From Desulfosporosinus hippei DSM 8344 (GTDB taxonomy: Bacteria; Bacillota; Desulfitobacteriia; Desulfitobacteriales; Desulfitobacteriaceae): a stretch of 64,000 bases of DNA. The notes beneath the pieces are model-generated. The model saw nothing but the letters and a program-made list of their open reading frames with translations. It was not told the origin of the DNA and did not search any database. The DNA is taken from positions 1-64,000 of the forward strand of contig NZ_FNCP01000009.1 in the NCBI RefSeq assembly GCF_900100785.1, in the 5' to 3' direction. Positions 52,951-60,813 of the stretch are shown here, in pieces (the first letter of the stretch is position 1; each line of letters begins with the position of its first letter). Both the position numbers and the translations under genes were made by a program.

Positions 52951-54630
52951 ATGCAAAATAGCAAATTTTTCGGGGGAGTAAGGGATAATTTAACGTTTCG
53001 TTTCATGTTGGCTACAGTTATCATAATTATTACTGTGATGGGAATTAAGTTTTCCTGGGATTATTCTGAAGAGAAAAAACAGACTGAGCGAGAGCTAATA
53101 GAAAAAGCTCAGATTATCTCAGAGCAGCAAAAAGCTTTGATGGAATTCGTAGCTATCAATCAAAATAAAATCAATTACGATTCTAAAGGCAACTTTGAGT
53201 TCAAGCATTTAAGCTGTTCCACGGTGGCTATGGGAGTAGGGATGATGCTGGCCAGCGAAACGGAATACAGGATAAACCCAACCAATCTACAATATAGGAA
53301 CGTCTTAAATGCCCCAGATGAATTTGAAATTGAGGGTCTGACCAGGCTTAAGGAAAATCCCTCCACAACTGAATATTTTGCTATCAAAGAAGAAAAGGGA
53401 GAAATGGTTTTTCGCTATATGTCCCCTTTAAGTATCGACGAAAATTGCTTAAACTGCCACGGACAGCCTCAAGGAGAACTCGACATCTCCGGATTCGCCA
53501 AGGAAGGTCTGGCTATCGGGGATTTTGCCGGAGCCCTTAGTCTGACAATGCCCATGGATATCTATATGGACAATACTAAGAGAAGTTTATTTAGCAATGG
53601 CTTCTTTTCCGTCATTCTAATTTTAGTGTGTGTCACTGGTATTTATTCTTTAGTAACCAAAATGGTGACAAGTTCTCTGGGTGAATTGGAGCAGGCTGTT
53701 GCTCAAGTAGGAGCAGGCAAATGGGATGTAAATCTAACTAATCTGAAGGCCAAGGGAGAAATAAAAAGGCTGACCAAACATTTTCAGACTATGATTGAAC
53801 AGCTGAAGGATTTATATACGAACCTGGAACTAAAAGTAGAACAGCGAACGGATGAATTAGAAAAAGGCAATTTACTTTTACAAAGGCATAAACAGGAGCT
53901 CGAACAGGTAAATCTCAGATTAAAAGAAAGCAATCTTTATAAATCAGAATTTCTAGCTGTTATGAGCCACGAGTTAAGGACTCCTCTTACATCGATCATG
54001 GCCTTCGCCGAACTCATCTCTGTTGGAATTCCTCCAAAAGATACAAAACAGCAATACTATCTGAAGGAAGTACTCCAGAACAGCCAAATCCTGCTAAGGC
54101 TGATCAATAACATTCTGGATCTGGCCAAAATTGAAGCAGGTAAAGATCAGCTCGTGTTAGAAGTGCTAGATATGACCGACATAGTAGCTTCTGTGGAGAG
54201 TGTCATTGCCCCTTTAGCCCAAAGCAAAGAATTGGCATTTCAGGTTCAAGTCGCTCCCGATGTACCCTTAACTAAAGCCGATCCGGAGAAGATACGCAGA
54301 GTTGTGGAAAATCTGGCTGGAAATGCTGTCAAGTTCACAGAAAAAGGGGGCAGGGTTGGAATTCAAGTTCAATTGGATGATCTAAGTAAAGAAATCATTA
54401 TTAGAGTGACCGACAATGGCATAGGAATTAGAGAAGAATATCAAGCCTATATTTTTGAAAAGTTTACCCAGGCCGATAGTTCTTCTTCGCGAAAATACGG
54501 AGGAACCGGCTTGGGGCTTGCTTTAGCCAAAGAATTAGTAGAACTCCATCAAGGCTGGATTAAGGTAGAAAGTAGATCTGGCGGAGGTAGTACTTTTATT
54601 GTCGGTCTTCCTGTCTGGGATATTGAATAA
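52951..54630 (+). CDS. Sensor histidine kinase with DUF3365 c-heme domain
   Basis: The 559-residue kinase has a first membrane helix at about 17-35, then an extracytoplasmic DUF3365 (Tll0287-like) domain with a CLNCH c-heme motif (Cys166, Cys169, His170) and a second helix at about 214-236. Then come HAMP (238-290), a coiled coil, HisKA with phospho-acceptor His340 in MSHELRTPL, and a HATPase domain (VENLAGNAVKF, DNGIGI, GGTGLGLAL). It probably senses redox state or a gas through the heme and controls the divergent dms operon. The response regulator gene follows 19 bases later. Confidence 0.9.
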   Translation: MQNSKFFGGVRDNLTFRFMLATVIIIITVMGIKFSWDYSEEKKQTERELIEKAQIISEQQKALMEFVAINQNKINYDSKGNFEFKHLSCSTVAMGVGMMLASETEYRINPTNLQYRNVLNAPDEFEIEGLTRLKENPSTTEYFAIKEEKGEMVFRYMSPLSIDENCLNCHGQPQGELDISGFAKEGLAIGDFAGALSLTMPMDIYMDNTKRSLFSNGFFSVILILVCVTGIYSLVTKMVTSSLGELEQAVAQVGAGKWDVNLTNLKAKGEIKRLTKHFQTMIEQLKDLYTNLELKVEQRTDELEKGNLLLQRHKQELEQVNLRLKESNLYKSEFLAVMSHELRTPLTSIMAFAELISVGIPPKDTKQQYYLKEVLQNSQILLRLINNILDLAKIEAGKDQLVLEVLDMTDIVASVESVIAPLAQSKELAFQVQVAPDVPLTKADPEKIRRVVENLAGNAVKFTEKGGRVGIQVQLDDLSKEIIIRVTDNGIGIREEYQAYIFEKFTQADSSSSRKYGGTGLGLALAKELVELHQGWIKVESRSGGGSTFIVGLPVWDIE

Positions 54631-54649
54631 AGTGAAAAAGAGGGTGAAA

Positions 54650-55354
54650 ATGCTGGAGCGTTTAAAAGTGATGTTGGTGGATGACGATGAAAGAATTCAT
54701 ACCATAGTAGAGCATCTTGTTCAAAAAGAGGGGTATGACTTTTCTTATGCTGCCGACGGAGAAAAAGCTTTGCAAATGTTTGCCCTCAAAAAACCGGATC
54801 TGATTATTCTTGATGTCATGCTTCCCGAAATTGATGGCTTCGAAGTTTGTCGAAGAATTCGTCAAATCAGTAATGTTCCAATCATCTTGCTTTCGGCCAA
54901 AGGGGATATTGTCGATAAGAGTGTGGGGTTCAACATGGGGGCTGATGACTATATTACTAAACCCTTTAGTCCCATTGAGCTGACTTTACGCATAAAGGCT
55001 ATCTTTCGCAGAGCCTCTTTAAAAGAGAAGTCCGCCGGCTCCTCCATAAAAGAAGATAGTATTGTGATTAAGGATTTAGAAATTAACAATAAGAGTTTTG
55101 AGGTGCAAGTACGGGGGGAAAAAGTTGACTTTACCTCCAAAGAATTTGAACTCCTATGGTTTATGGCGGAACATCCCGGCCAAGTGTTTACGCGAGAGCA
55201 GCTTTTTGATAATCTGTGGGGAGAAAAGTATTTAGGAAATCCAGGAACCATCACAGTTTTTGTTAGGAAAATTCGAGAGAAAATCGAGCTTGACCCTGCC
55301 CATCCGGAGTATCTTCTCACTGTATGGGGAGTAGGTTATAAATTTTGCGATTAA
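54650..55354 (+). CDS. OmpR-family response regulator
   Basis: The product is 234 residues from ATG 54650, which has GAGGGTG upstream; a longer frame from 54599 overlaps the kinase gene. The receiver domain has the acidic pocket DDD at 11-13 and phospho-acceptor Asp55 in ILDVMLPEIDG, with Lys in YITKPF. A winged-helix DNA-binding domain (FTSKEFELLWFMAEHPGQVFTREQL in parts) covers about 130-232. It is cotranscribed with the sensor kinase and likely switches the dms operon. Confidence 0.93.
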   Translation: MLERLKVMLVDDDERIHTIVEHLVQKEGYDFSYAADGEKALQMFALKKPDLIILDVMLPEIDGFEVCRRIRQISNVPIILLSAKGDIVDKSVGFNMGADDYITKPFSPIELTLRIKAIFRRASLKEKSAGSSIKEDSIVIKDLEINNKSFEVQVRGEKVDFTSKEFELLWFMAEHPGQVFTREQLFDNLWGEKYLGNPGTITVFVRKIREKIELDPAHPEYLLTVWGVGYKFCD

Positions 55355-55420
55355 TCTTTAAACATGGAAGAGACCCGATTGCCCACTTGCCAGCGATCGG
55401 GTCTCTTCCATGTTTAAAGA
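55355..55420. terminator. 25-bp perfect hairpin between converging genes
   Basis: Arms 55355-55379 and 55396-55420 are exact complements over 25 bases with a 16-base loop. It begins right at the response-regulator stop and ends 17 bases before the second DAHP synthase stop, so it ends both transcripts. Such length is unusual for a simple terminator. Confidence 0.8.
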
Positions 55421-55437
55421 TGTTGAAGGAATTTGAG

Positions 55438-56256
55438 CTATAATACTTCTCGTCCTACAGCCTTCGCAACCGGTCTGAGTCTATCCATGAATTCAGCAAA
55501 ATGTTTGAAATTCAGCGACTGATCTCCATCACTTAATGCAAGCTCTGGTTGAGGATGCACTTCGATCATTAATCCATCTGCACCAGCAGCAACTCCAGCC
55601 AAGCCAACAGGGTTAACCAATGACCATTTTCCCGTACCATGACTCGGGTCTAAAAAAACAGGCAGATGAGTTAGTTCCTTTAACGCAGGTATAGCTGTAA
55701 TGTCCACTGTGTTACGGGTATAGGTTTCAAAGGTTCGAATTCCTCGTTCACATAATACTACCTGATCGTTGCCCTCTGCCATGATATACTCTGCAGCATA
55801 AATCCATTCTTCCAAAGTAGAAGCTAAACCCCTTTTAAGAAAGACGGGATGCTTGGTTTTCCCTATCTCAGTTAAGAGAGTATAGTTTTGCATATTACGA
55901 GAACCAATCTGAAACATATCAGCGACTAGCCCAACTCGTTCAATATCTCGAGCATCCATTACTTCTGTCACTACCGGCAGACCGGTTAATGCTTTGATTT
56001 GGGCTAACATTTCCAAGCCTCCCACACCTTTACCTCGAAAGGAATACGGAGAAGTTCTTGGTTTGTAAGCACCGCCTCTTAACATCGTAGCACCAAGACG
56101 TTGAACCTCCAGTGCTGTACTGAGCAGCTGGTCATAACTTTCAATGGCACAGGGACCGGCAATGACGACCAGCTGAGGGCCCCCGATGATAACATCCCCC
56201 ACTCGAACCGTAGTGGTTTCTTGTTGTTCTTCCTTCCGTCGAGCGATTAGCTTCAT
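55438..56256 (-). CDS. aroF: DAHP synthase, short form without regulatory domain
   Basis: The product is 272 residues from ATG 56256, six bases after AAGGAG. Catalytic phrases match the longer paralogue (AGPCAIES, GGAYKPRTSPYSF, LKRGLASTLEEW, DPSHGTGKWS), but the N-terminal ferredoxin-like domain is missing; only about 25 residues precede the barrel. It should be insensitive to feedback through that domain, or use the neighbouring chorismate mutase as a regulatory partner. It is the third gene of hutP-like, aroH, aroF. Confidence 0.93.
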   Translation of the reverse strand: MKLIARRKEEQQETTTVRVGDVIIGGPQLVVIAGPCAIESYDQLLSTALEVQRLGATMLRGGAYKPRTSPYSFRGKGVGGLEMLAQIKALTGLPVVTEVMDARDIERVGLVADMFQIGSRNMQNYTLLTEIGKTKHPVFLKRGLASTLEEWIYAAEYIMAEGNDQVVLCERGIRTFETYTRNTVDITAIPALKELTHLPVFLDPSHGTGKWSLVNPVGLAGVAAGADGLMIEVHPQPELALSDGDQSLNFKHFAEFMDRLRPVAKAVGREVL

Positions 56257-56290
56257 CGCGCTCTCCTTCTTCCTAATATAGCTTGGTGTT

Positions 56291-56668
56291 TTAATCTTTT
56301 TCGAGATCACCCTCTAGAAGATCTTTACGTAATTTGACCGCATTTCGCAAAAAAATGTGGCGAATCTCCTTTTGACTGCGTTCAGTATTAACGTGCAGCA
56401 GAACGCGAATACAATAGGGAAGTGCACCGGGAACCGGAATTTCTGTGGAGCATAGCAGCGGTACTAGCTGCCAGCCAATTGCCCTGGCACTTGATGCCGG
56501 AAAATCAGCATCTAAATCTGAGGTTACCGTGAATATAGCGCTAACCAAATCCTCTGTACAAAGTGAATTCTCATAGAGAATCATTTGCAATAATTCCTGG
56601 GTTGCTTCTCTGATCTCTGCAGCATCATTGTGCTCGACCGTGGTCGCACCCCTTATACCTCGCACCAT
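56291..56668 (-). CDS. aroH: Chorismate mutase, AroH type
   Basis: The 125-residue enzyme converts chorismate to prephenate. It opens with [13 protein letters not shown] and has the AroH features [22 protein letters not shown], and [16 protein letters not shown] with the catalytic Arg. It is the trimeric Bacillus-type AroH. It lies 13 bases after the HutP-like gene and 34 before aroF, so all three form an operon that feeds phenylalanine and tyrosine synthesis. Confidence 0.94.
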   Translation of the reverse strand: MVRGIRGATTVEHNDAAEIREATQELLQMILYENSLCTEDLVSAIFTVTSDLDADFPASSARAIGWQLVPLLCSTEIPVPGALPYCIRVLLHVNTERSQKEIRHIFLRNAVKLRKDLLEGDLEKD

Positions 56669-56681
56669 CGTTCATCCCCCC

Positions 56682-57098
56682 TTATTCCTTGGGAGCAACT
56701 CGATGTCCCAGACCAACAGCCACCTCATCTAAATGCAAGAGCCCGATTCCAAAAAAAACTGCCACACTCAAATGATCATTTTGACGAGCAATACCAATTT
56801 TTCCACCAATATTCAAACCCATAGCCTTGTTCATTATTTGACTTAAGGCTTCGCGCGTGGCCCCAGCAACAGCTCCCTCGTCCCCATGAGTCTCTTGGAT
56901 TGCCCCTTCGCGTTTGGCCGCTACAATAGCACGTTCTACAATCTTGCGAACAGAAGCGATATACTCGCCACCATAATCAACAGCAGCTGTTTTAACCCCC
57001 ATTTTGAGATAAGACTCTTTCAAATGGGTTTCTTCTTCTCGACTTTCGCTCATAGCCATTTTCAACGCAGCAAGTGCGATTTTTTTGCTTTGTGTCAT
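56682..57098 (-). CDS. HutP-family RNA-binding antiterminator-like protein
   Basis: The product is 138 residues from ATG 57098; the longer TTG frame to 57203 covers the leader terminator and is not real coding. The protein follows the clostridial HutP pattern: REEETHLKESYLKMG, AAVDYGGEYIASV, IVERAIVAAKREG, GAVAGATREALSQI, GGKIGIARQNDHLSVAVFFGIG and GLGHRVA. In Bacillus HutP the His73 and His77 ligands hold Mg2+ and histidine; both aligned positions (GAVAG) are Gly here, so the effector may differ. It heads an operon with aroH and aroF and is preceded by an attenuator. See the findings on both leaders. Confidence 0.88.
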   Translation of the reverse strand: MTQSKKIALAALKMAMSESREEETHLKESYLKMGVKTAAVDYGGEYIASVRKIVERAIVAAKREGAIQETHGDEGAVAGATREALSQIMNKAMGLNIGGKIGIARQNDHLSVAVFFGIGLLHLDEVAVGLGHRVAPKE

Positions 57099-57144
57099 TA
57101 AGCGCCCTTCCTCTCCAAAACTAAAATTAATCAACCATAATGGT

Positions 57145-57168
57145 AGAAAAAGACACTTCTCAGTGCCT
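57145..57168 (-). terminator. Attenuator upstream of the HutP-like gene
   Basis: AGGCACT-GAGA-AGTGTCT with one G-T pair forms a 7-bp stem followed by TTTTTC on the minus strand, 47 bases before the start codon. The surrounding ATCAA-AGGCAC and GTGTCTTTTT match the attenuator of the aroF operon at 47486. Confidence 0.85.
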
Positions 57169-57184
57169 TTGATTTTTGTAAAAA

Positions 57185-57238
57185 CCATCCCACCATTCTT
57201 CAATTATAATATTATGCCCATACCATCCTACCATACTA
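57185..57238 (-). promoter_or_regulatory. TAGGATGG-type repeats in the HutP-like leader
   Basis: On the minus strand TAGTATGG (57231-57238) and TAGGATGG (57223-57230) stand in tandem with 8-base periodicity and continue into TATGGG. A third related copy TGGGATGG is at 57185-57192, close to the terminator. These are the same words as in the aroF leader. Confidence 0.7.
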
Positions 57239-57293
57239 CCCTCCTTTTCTCATCTTTAATCTATGAGAAAAACTCAAACAATTATTACCAATA

Positions 57294-57322
57294 ATTATAG
57301 TACCACCAAGAGTGCTTTGCAA
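57294..57322 (-). promoter_or_regulatory. Promoter of the HutP-like operon
   Basis: On the minus strand TTGCAA (57317-57322) and a perfect TATAAT (57294-57299) are 17 bases apart. Transcription would begin near 57287, giving a leader of about 190 bases. A hairpin TTTTCTCAT/ATGAGAAAA (57245-57271) lies in its first half. Confidence 0.75.
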
Positions 57323-57324
57323 CA

Positions 57325-57804
57325 CTACTGCTTGATGATCATGTTCTGAATATTGCCTTGGACTATGAAAATCTGATTTTGACGCGGCTCAAGCAAAAGA
57401 TTATCTTTTTTTATAACCTGTACCTTTACGGTCTGATTAATACCTATTCCGTCAAGTTGAATTTGACTGGATTGAATGGCAATTTGCTGTTCTCCTTTGG
57501 CTAAATTTGCGATAACTGTTCCATTTTGAACCACCCTAATCGGAGCAGCAGGAGTCGCCTTTAAGGTAATCATCCAGGTTTTTGCCGACTGTTGAAGATC
57601 TGCATTAGCAAGTGCCGGCAGTTCTAAAGGAGGCGCTTCTACCTTGGACGCTACAGAAACGTAGAATTCAAGGGGATCCCTTACAGCGCTTAATTGCATT
57701 ACTAAAAGCAAAACAGATGCTAAAACCATAACCCTAATTATCCGTCGTTCTCCTCGCTGGATCATATTCCATATCAACTCAATTAAACTTCCTCTTCGAC
57801 GCAC
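57325..57804 (-). CDS. Membrane-anchored protein with extracytoplasmic domain, unknown
   Basis: The product is about 159 residues from GTG 57804, four bases after GAGGTGAT; a GTG at 57813 is also in frame. An N-terminal basic region is followed by a membrane helix (VMVLASVLLLVMQLSA, about 25-42). The outside part has beta strands with an Asn-rich pattern (VVQNGTVIANLAKGEQQIAI, about 95-115). No family is recognised. It follows the flavoprotein gene, 63 bases downstream, in the same direction. Confidence 0.65.
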   Translation of the reverse strand: MRRRGSLIELIWNMIQRGERRIIRVMVLASVLLLVMQLSAVRDPLEFYVSVASKVEAPPLELPALANADLQQSAKTWMITLKATPAAPIRVVQNGTVIANLAKGEQQIAIQSSQIQLDGIGINQTVKVQVIKKDNLLLEPRQNQIFIVQGNIQNMIIKQ

Positions 57805-57867
57805 GTATATCACCTCGAAAAGAGTTTATGCAGGAAGCTAATTAATCAGACCTCTAATATCCACGAA

Positions 57868-59115
57868 CTATCCTATAACATTTCCTGCCGCCCGGCCCGC
57901 TCTATAGCCCATGGCAAAAGCAGCCTGAAGGTTATAGCCACCTGTTATTCCGTCAACATCCACAACTTCACCGGCCCAAAAGAGTCCTTGAACACATTTC
58001 GAAGCCATTGTTTTTGGATTGATTTCTTTGACATTAACTCCCCCGGCAGTTACGATAGCGGTTTCCATAGAAAGGGTGTCTGTAATAGTGATGGTTAATT
58101 CCTGTAACAATTTAACCAAAGCCTTGCGTTCGTCCCGACTAATTTGATGAACTACCCCATCCGGGTCTATCCCACTCAGGCGGATTAAGACAGGAATTAA
58201 GCTTTGAGGCATCAGATCATCCAGGGCATTTTTACACTGTTTATTGCTATACTTTTGAAAATCCCGCTGAACTCGAAGATCTAATTGTTCATTTGTTAAG
58301 GCTGGTTTAAGATTTATTTTTAATTGGACTTTCTTCCCCTCACGAAGTGCATCTCCCGCTTGTCGGCTCAGCGTCAAAATAATAGGACCTGACACACCAA
58401 AATGAGTGAACAGCATTTCCCCAAATTCCGAATGCTCTTTCTTTCCTCCGATCAATAGCGATGCTTCCACATTGCGCAGAGCAAGACCTTGCAGTTCTTT
58501 AACCCAGCCTTCTGCAGCTTTAAGTGGAACTAACGCTGGTCTGGGGGGAATAACTGAATGTCCAAGTTTTCGAGCAAATCGGAATCCATCCCCATTTGAA
58601 CCGGTTGCCGGATAGGAAGTCCCACCCGTACAAATAACCACATGGGGAGCTGAGTACTTTTCTCCATTTCCTGTTACTCCAACCACATGCCCATCTTCAA
58701 CCAGAACTTCTTCCACACTAATACCTGATTTAATAATAACCCCCATTTTCTTGAGAAAGATAATAAATGCTTCAACAATCTTTTCCGCGTCATCCGAGAC
58801 CGGAAAAACTCTTCCTCCTCGCTCAACCTTTGTCTCAACGCCATAATTAGCAAGAAACTCTCTCAAGGCCACATTATCAAAATCTCTCAAAATGCCATGC
58901 AAAAAGCGGCCATTTCCAGGATAATGGCTTATAAAATCGGACACATTTTCAACATTGGTTATATTGCAGCGTCCTTTACCTGAAATCGCAATTTTTCGCC
59001 CTAAACGTTCCTTCTTTTCTAAAAGCAGAACTCTTGCGCCTTCGCTGGCTGCTTGTCCGGCAGCCATCATACCGGCAGCGCCACCGCCGACTACAATAAC
59101 TTGATACTCGTTCAT
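57868..59115 (-). CDS. BaiN/HI0933-family flavoprotein
   Basis: The product is 415 residues from ATG 59115 after AAAGGAA; the longer frame to 59172 adds 19 residues with no ribosome site. A dinucleotide-binding VVVGGGAAGMMAAGQAA (6-22) and GRKIAISGKGRCNITN mark the HI0933/YhiN group. It ends with GITGGYNLQAAFAMGYRAG, the FAD-contact motif. Family members are FAD-dependent oxidoreductases, one of which (BaiN) acts in bile-acid dehydroxylation; the substrate here is unknown. Confidence 0.88.
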   Translation of the reverse strand: MNEYQVIVVGGGAAGMMAAGQAASEGARVLLLEKKERLGRKIAISGKGRCNITNVENVSDFISHYPGNGRFLHGILRDFDNVALREFLANYGVETKVERGGRVFPVSDDAEKIVEAFIIFLKKMGVIIKSGISVEEVLVEDGHVVGVTGNGEKYSAPHVVICTGGTSYPATGSNGDGFRFARKLGHSVIPPRPALVPLKAAEGWVKELQGLALRNVEASLLIGGKKEHSEFGEMLFTHFGVSGPIILTLSRQAGDALREGKKVQLKINLKPALTNEQLDLRVQRDFQKYSNKQCKNALDDLMPQSLIPVLIRLSGIDPDGVVHQISRDERKALVKLLQELTITITDTLSMETAIVTAGGVNVKEINPKTMASKCVQGLFWAGEVVDVDGITGGYNLQAAFAMGYRAGRAAGNVIG

Positions 59116-59244
59116 TATTAATTCCTTTCTCTGACCCAGGATACTAATTAGCATTTGATATGTAACGTGCATTTTGCCCCATAAACTATTATGTGCTAAG
59201 ATTGAGAAAAGCTAATACTAATAATCATTTGGGAGGAATTCATT

Positions 59245-59514
59245 ATGAGTCTTGATCAACGCACAACAATTATTTCGCAAATTTCTGCGGCAGTTGCTTG
59301 CAATGCCCTGGCAGCACTTCGCCTATCAATAACCGAAGGATTAAATATCGGTTTAACCAAAGAAGAGATCCAGGAAGTTATCAGCTTGGCTAAAGAGGTT
59401 CAACAGCAACCAATATCTCATGTAACTCATATGACGGATCAAATCTTACGTGAAAGCAAGAAAAAAGCACACGAGCATAGCGCCCACTGTGGATGCGGCG
59501 GGCACCATGCTTAG
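59245..59514 (+). CDS. AhpD-like small protein with metal-binding tail
   Basis: The 89-residue protein starts at ATG after GGGAGGAATTC. The main body (AAVACNALAALRLSITEGLNIGLTKEEIQEVISLA, in parts) resembles one half of an AhpD/carboxymuconolactone decarboxylase-like helical domain. It lacks the second Cys of the AhpD CxxC pair: only one Cys (about residue 20) is present. The tail HSAHCGCGGHH probably binds a metal. Similar small proteins occur in anaerobes with iron-sulfur clusters. The role is unknown. Confidence 0.6.
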   Translation: MSLDQRTTIISQISAAVACNALAALRLSITEGLNIGLTKEEIQEVISLAKEVQQQPISHVTHMTDQILRESKKKAHEHSAHCGCGGHHA

Positions 59515-59548
59515 TATTATCCCCCTAGGCTGTTGCTTTAAACTTAAA

Positions 59549-60628
59549 TTAGCGAGTAAAGAACCCTCCACCTTCAGGGCCACTAGTAGCACAAACTAAA
59601 CACAAGTCCCCATTATCGAAAATGCGTTTACCGCATCGTGTGCAATACTTGGGGCTGCCTTCGTGGACTAGTATTTTGCCAGTAATTAATCGATGAGACA
59701 ATGGTTGATAATTAAACGTTAAGGCTTGAGAGCGACAGGTCTCCATACAACGATGGCATTGAACACACTTCATAGGTTCAAAAATCAGCCGCAGGGAGGT
59801 GATCTTATCCTCTTTAGTCAAATCGTCTTCCCCGTTAGAATCTGAGTTCATTTCTTCTCGCTTCTGTAAGGCTCCCTGAGGACATATCGCTGCACAAACT
59901 CCACAGCTTGTACAGGAATCAGCAATTGAAATAGCCTGAAAGGGAATCTTCTCTTCTGTGGAAGCCCCGAAGGTTTCAATCATCCACTGACGAGATTTTG
60001 GAATATGATAAGTCTCATCTGCCGTCAGGCTAGGCAGCCATTCCTCGATCTTTTCTCGACTTTTCTGCCGCCATCCCAAGGAAGAGTCCTTTTGAATGCC
60101 AGGCCTTGGCGCCTTATTAATAGTAGCCTCATGCCCCTCATGAGACCCTTGATCTGGTCGAACCTTAATATGAATCACAGGATGTGTGGGCCAGTCCGCA
60201 TGCACCCCATTAAAGGCCTCAACACTAATTGCACAGGCCTGGCGATCAGGACAGTCTGCACAGGAACCTGTGCTAATTGTTGCTGATTTTTCCTTAGCCA
60301 ACAACATTAGGGTCATCCAGCTATCTCTATCCAGCATTCCCAAGCAAGGTATCTCAAAGCCACCAGGGACTGCTTTGGGACAATTCAGAACAATTTCTTC
60401 AGCCTCTTGGAGGTATTGATAGAATTTATCGATGGAATGATCGACAAAGCCGCCACTTGGGCAGACAGCCATGCAGACTCCGCATTCTGTACAACTCTTA
60501 GGATCAAGTTCACGATAGTTTGAGATGGCTTGATGGGGACAACTCTCAATACAGAGCTTACAGGAACGAGCAAAGGGTCTTTTCGTGTTAAGACAATTAC
60601 CGTTGTGATAAACCATTTGACATGTCAT
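59549..60628 (-). CDS. Multi-cluster ferredoxin-like protein
   Basis: The 359-residue protein carries several 4Fe-4S binding sets: CKLCIESCP and CTECGVCMAVCP near the N-terminus, CTSCGVCAAICP (about 230) and CVQCHRCMETCR (about 285). A C-terminal zinc-like CTRCGKRIF...CLVC closes it. The middle has CADCPDRQAC. It is an electron-transfer or assembly protein of the cytoplasm, similar to iron-sulfur proteins near DMSO-reductase-type enzymes in Desulfitobacteria. The partner is not clear from the neighbourhood. Confidence 0.8.
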   Translation of the reverse strand: MTCQMVYHNGNCLNTKRPFARSCKLCIESCPHQAISNYRELDPKSCTECGVCMAVCPSGGFVDHSIDKFYQYLQEAEEIVLNCPKAVPGGFEIPCLGMLDRDSWMTLMLLAKEKSATISTGSCADCPDRQACAISVEAFNGVHADWPTHPVIHIKVRPDQGSHEGHEATINKAPRPGIQKDSSLGWRQKSREKIEEWLPSLTADETYHIPKSRQWMIETFGASTEEKIPFQAISIADSCTSCGVCAAICPQGALQKREEMNSDSNGEDDLTKEDKITSLRLIFEPMKCVQCHRCMETCRSQALTFNYQPLSHRLITGKILVHEGSPKYCTRCGKRIFDNGDLCLVCATSGPEGGGFFTR

Positions 60629-60813
60629 AGTTGTATCCTCACTATTAATTACTTCTTGTCCATCACAATTCTTTCTTGCTTGCTTTCTTAATTCATCTTT
60701 ACATAATTAGGATTACCGTAGGCTAACTCTCTCATTCTTATTATCCCTGTTGCTCTGGCTAGCAGTGTCAAAAGAGGCTAGAAACTGTTGTTTTGTTTCT
60801 GCCTCTTTAATTC

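Noticed and set aside
57099-57203. N-terminal extension of the HutP-like protein
   Set aside because: The extra 35 codons run through the attenuator terminator and lack a ribosome site, while ATG 57098 fits the family start.
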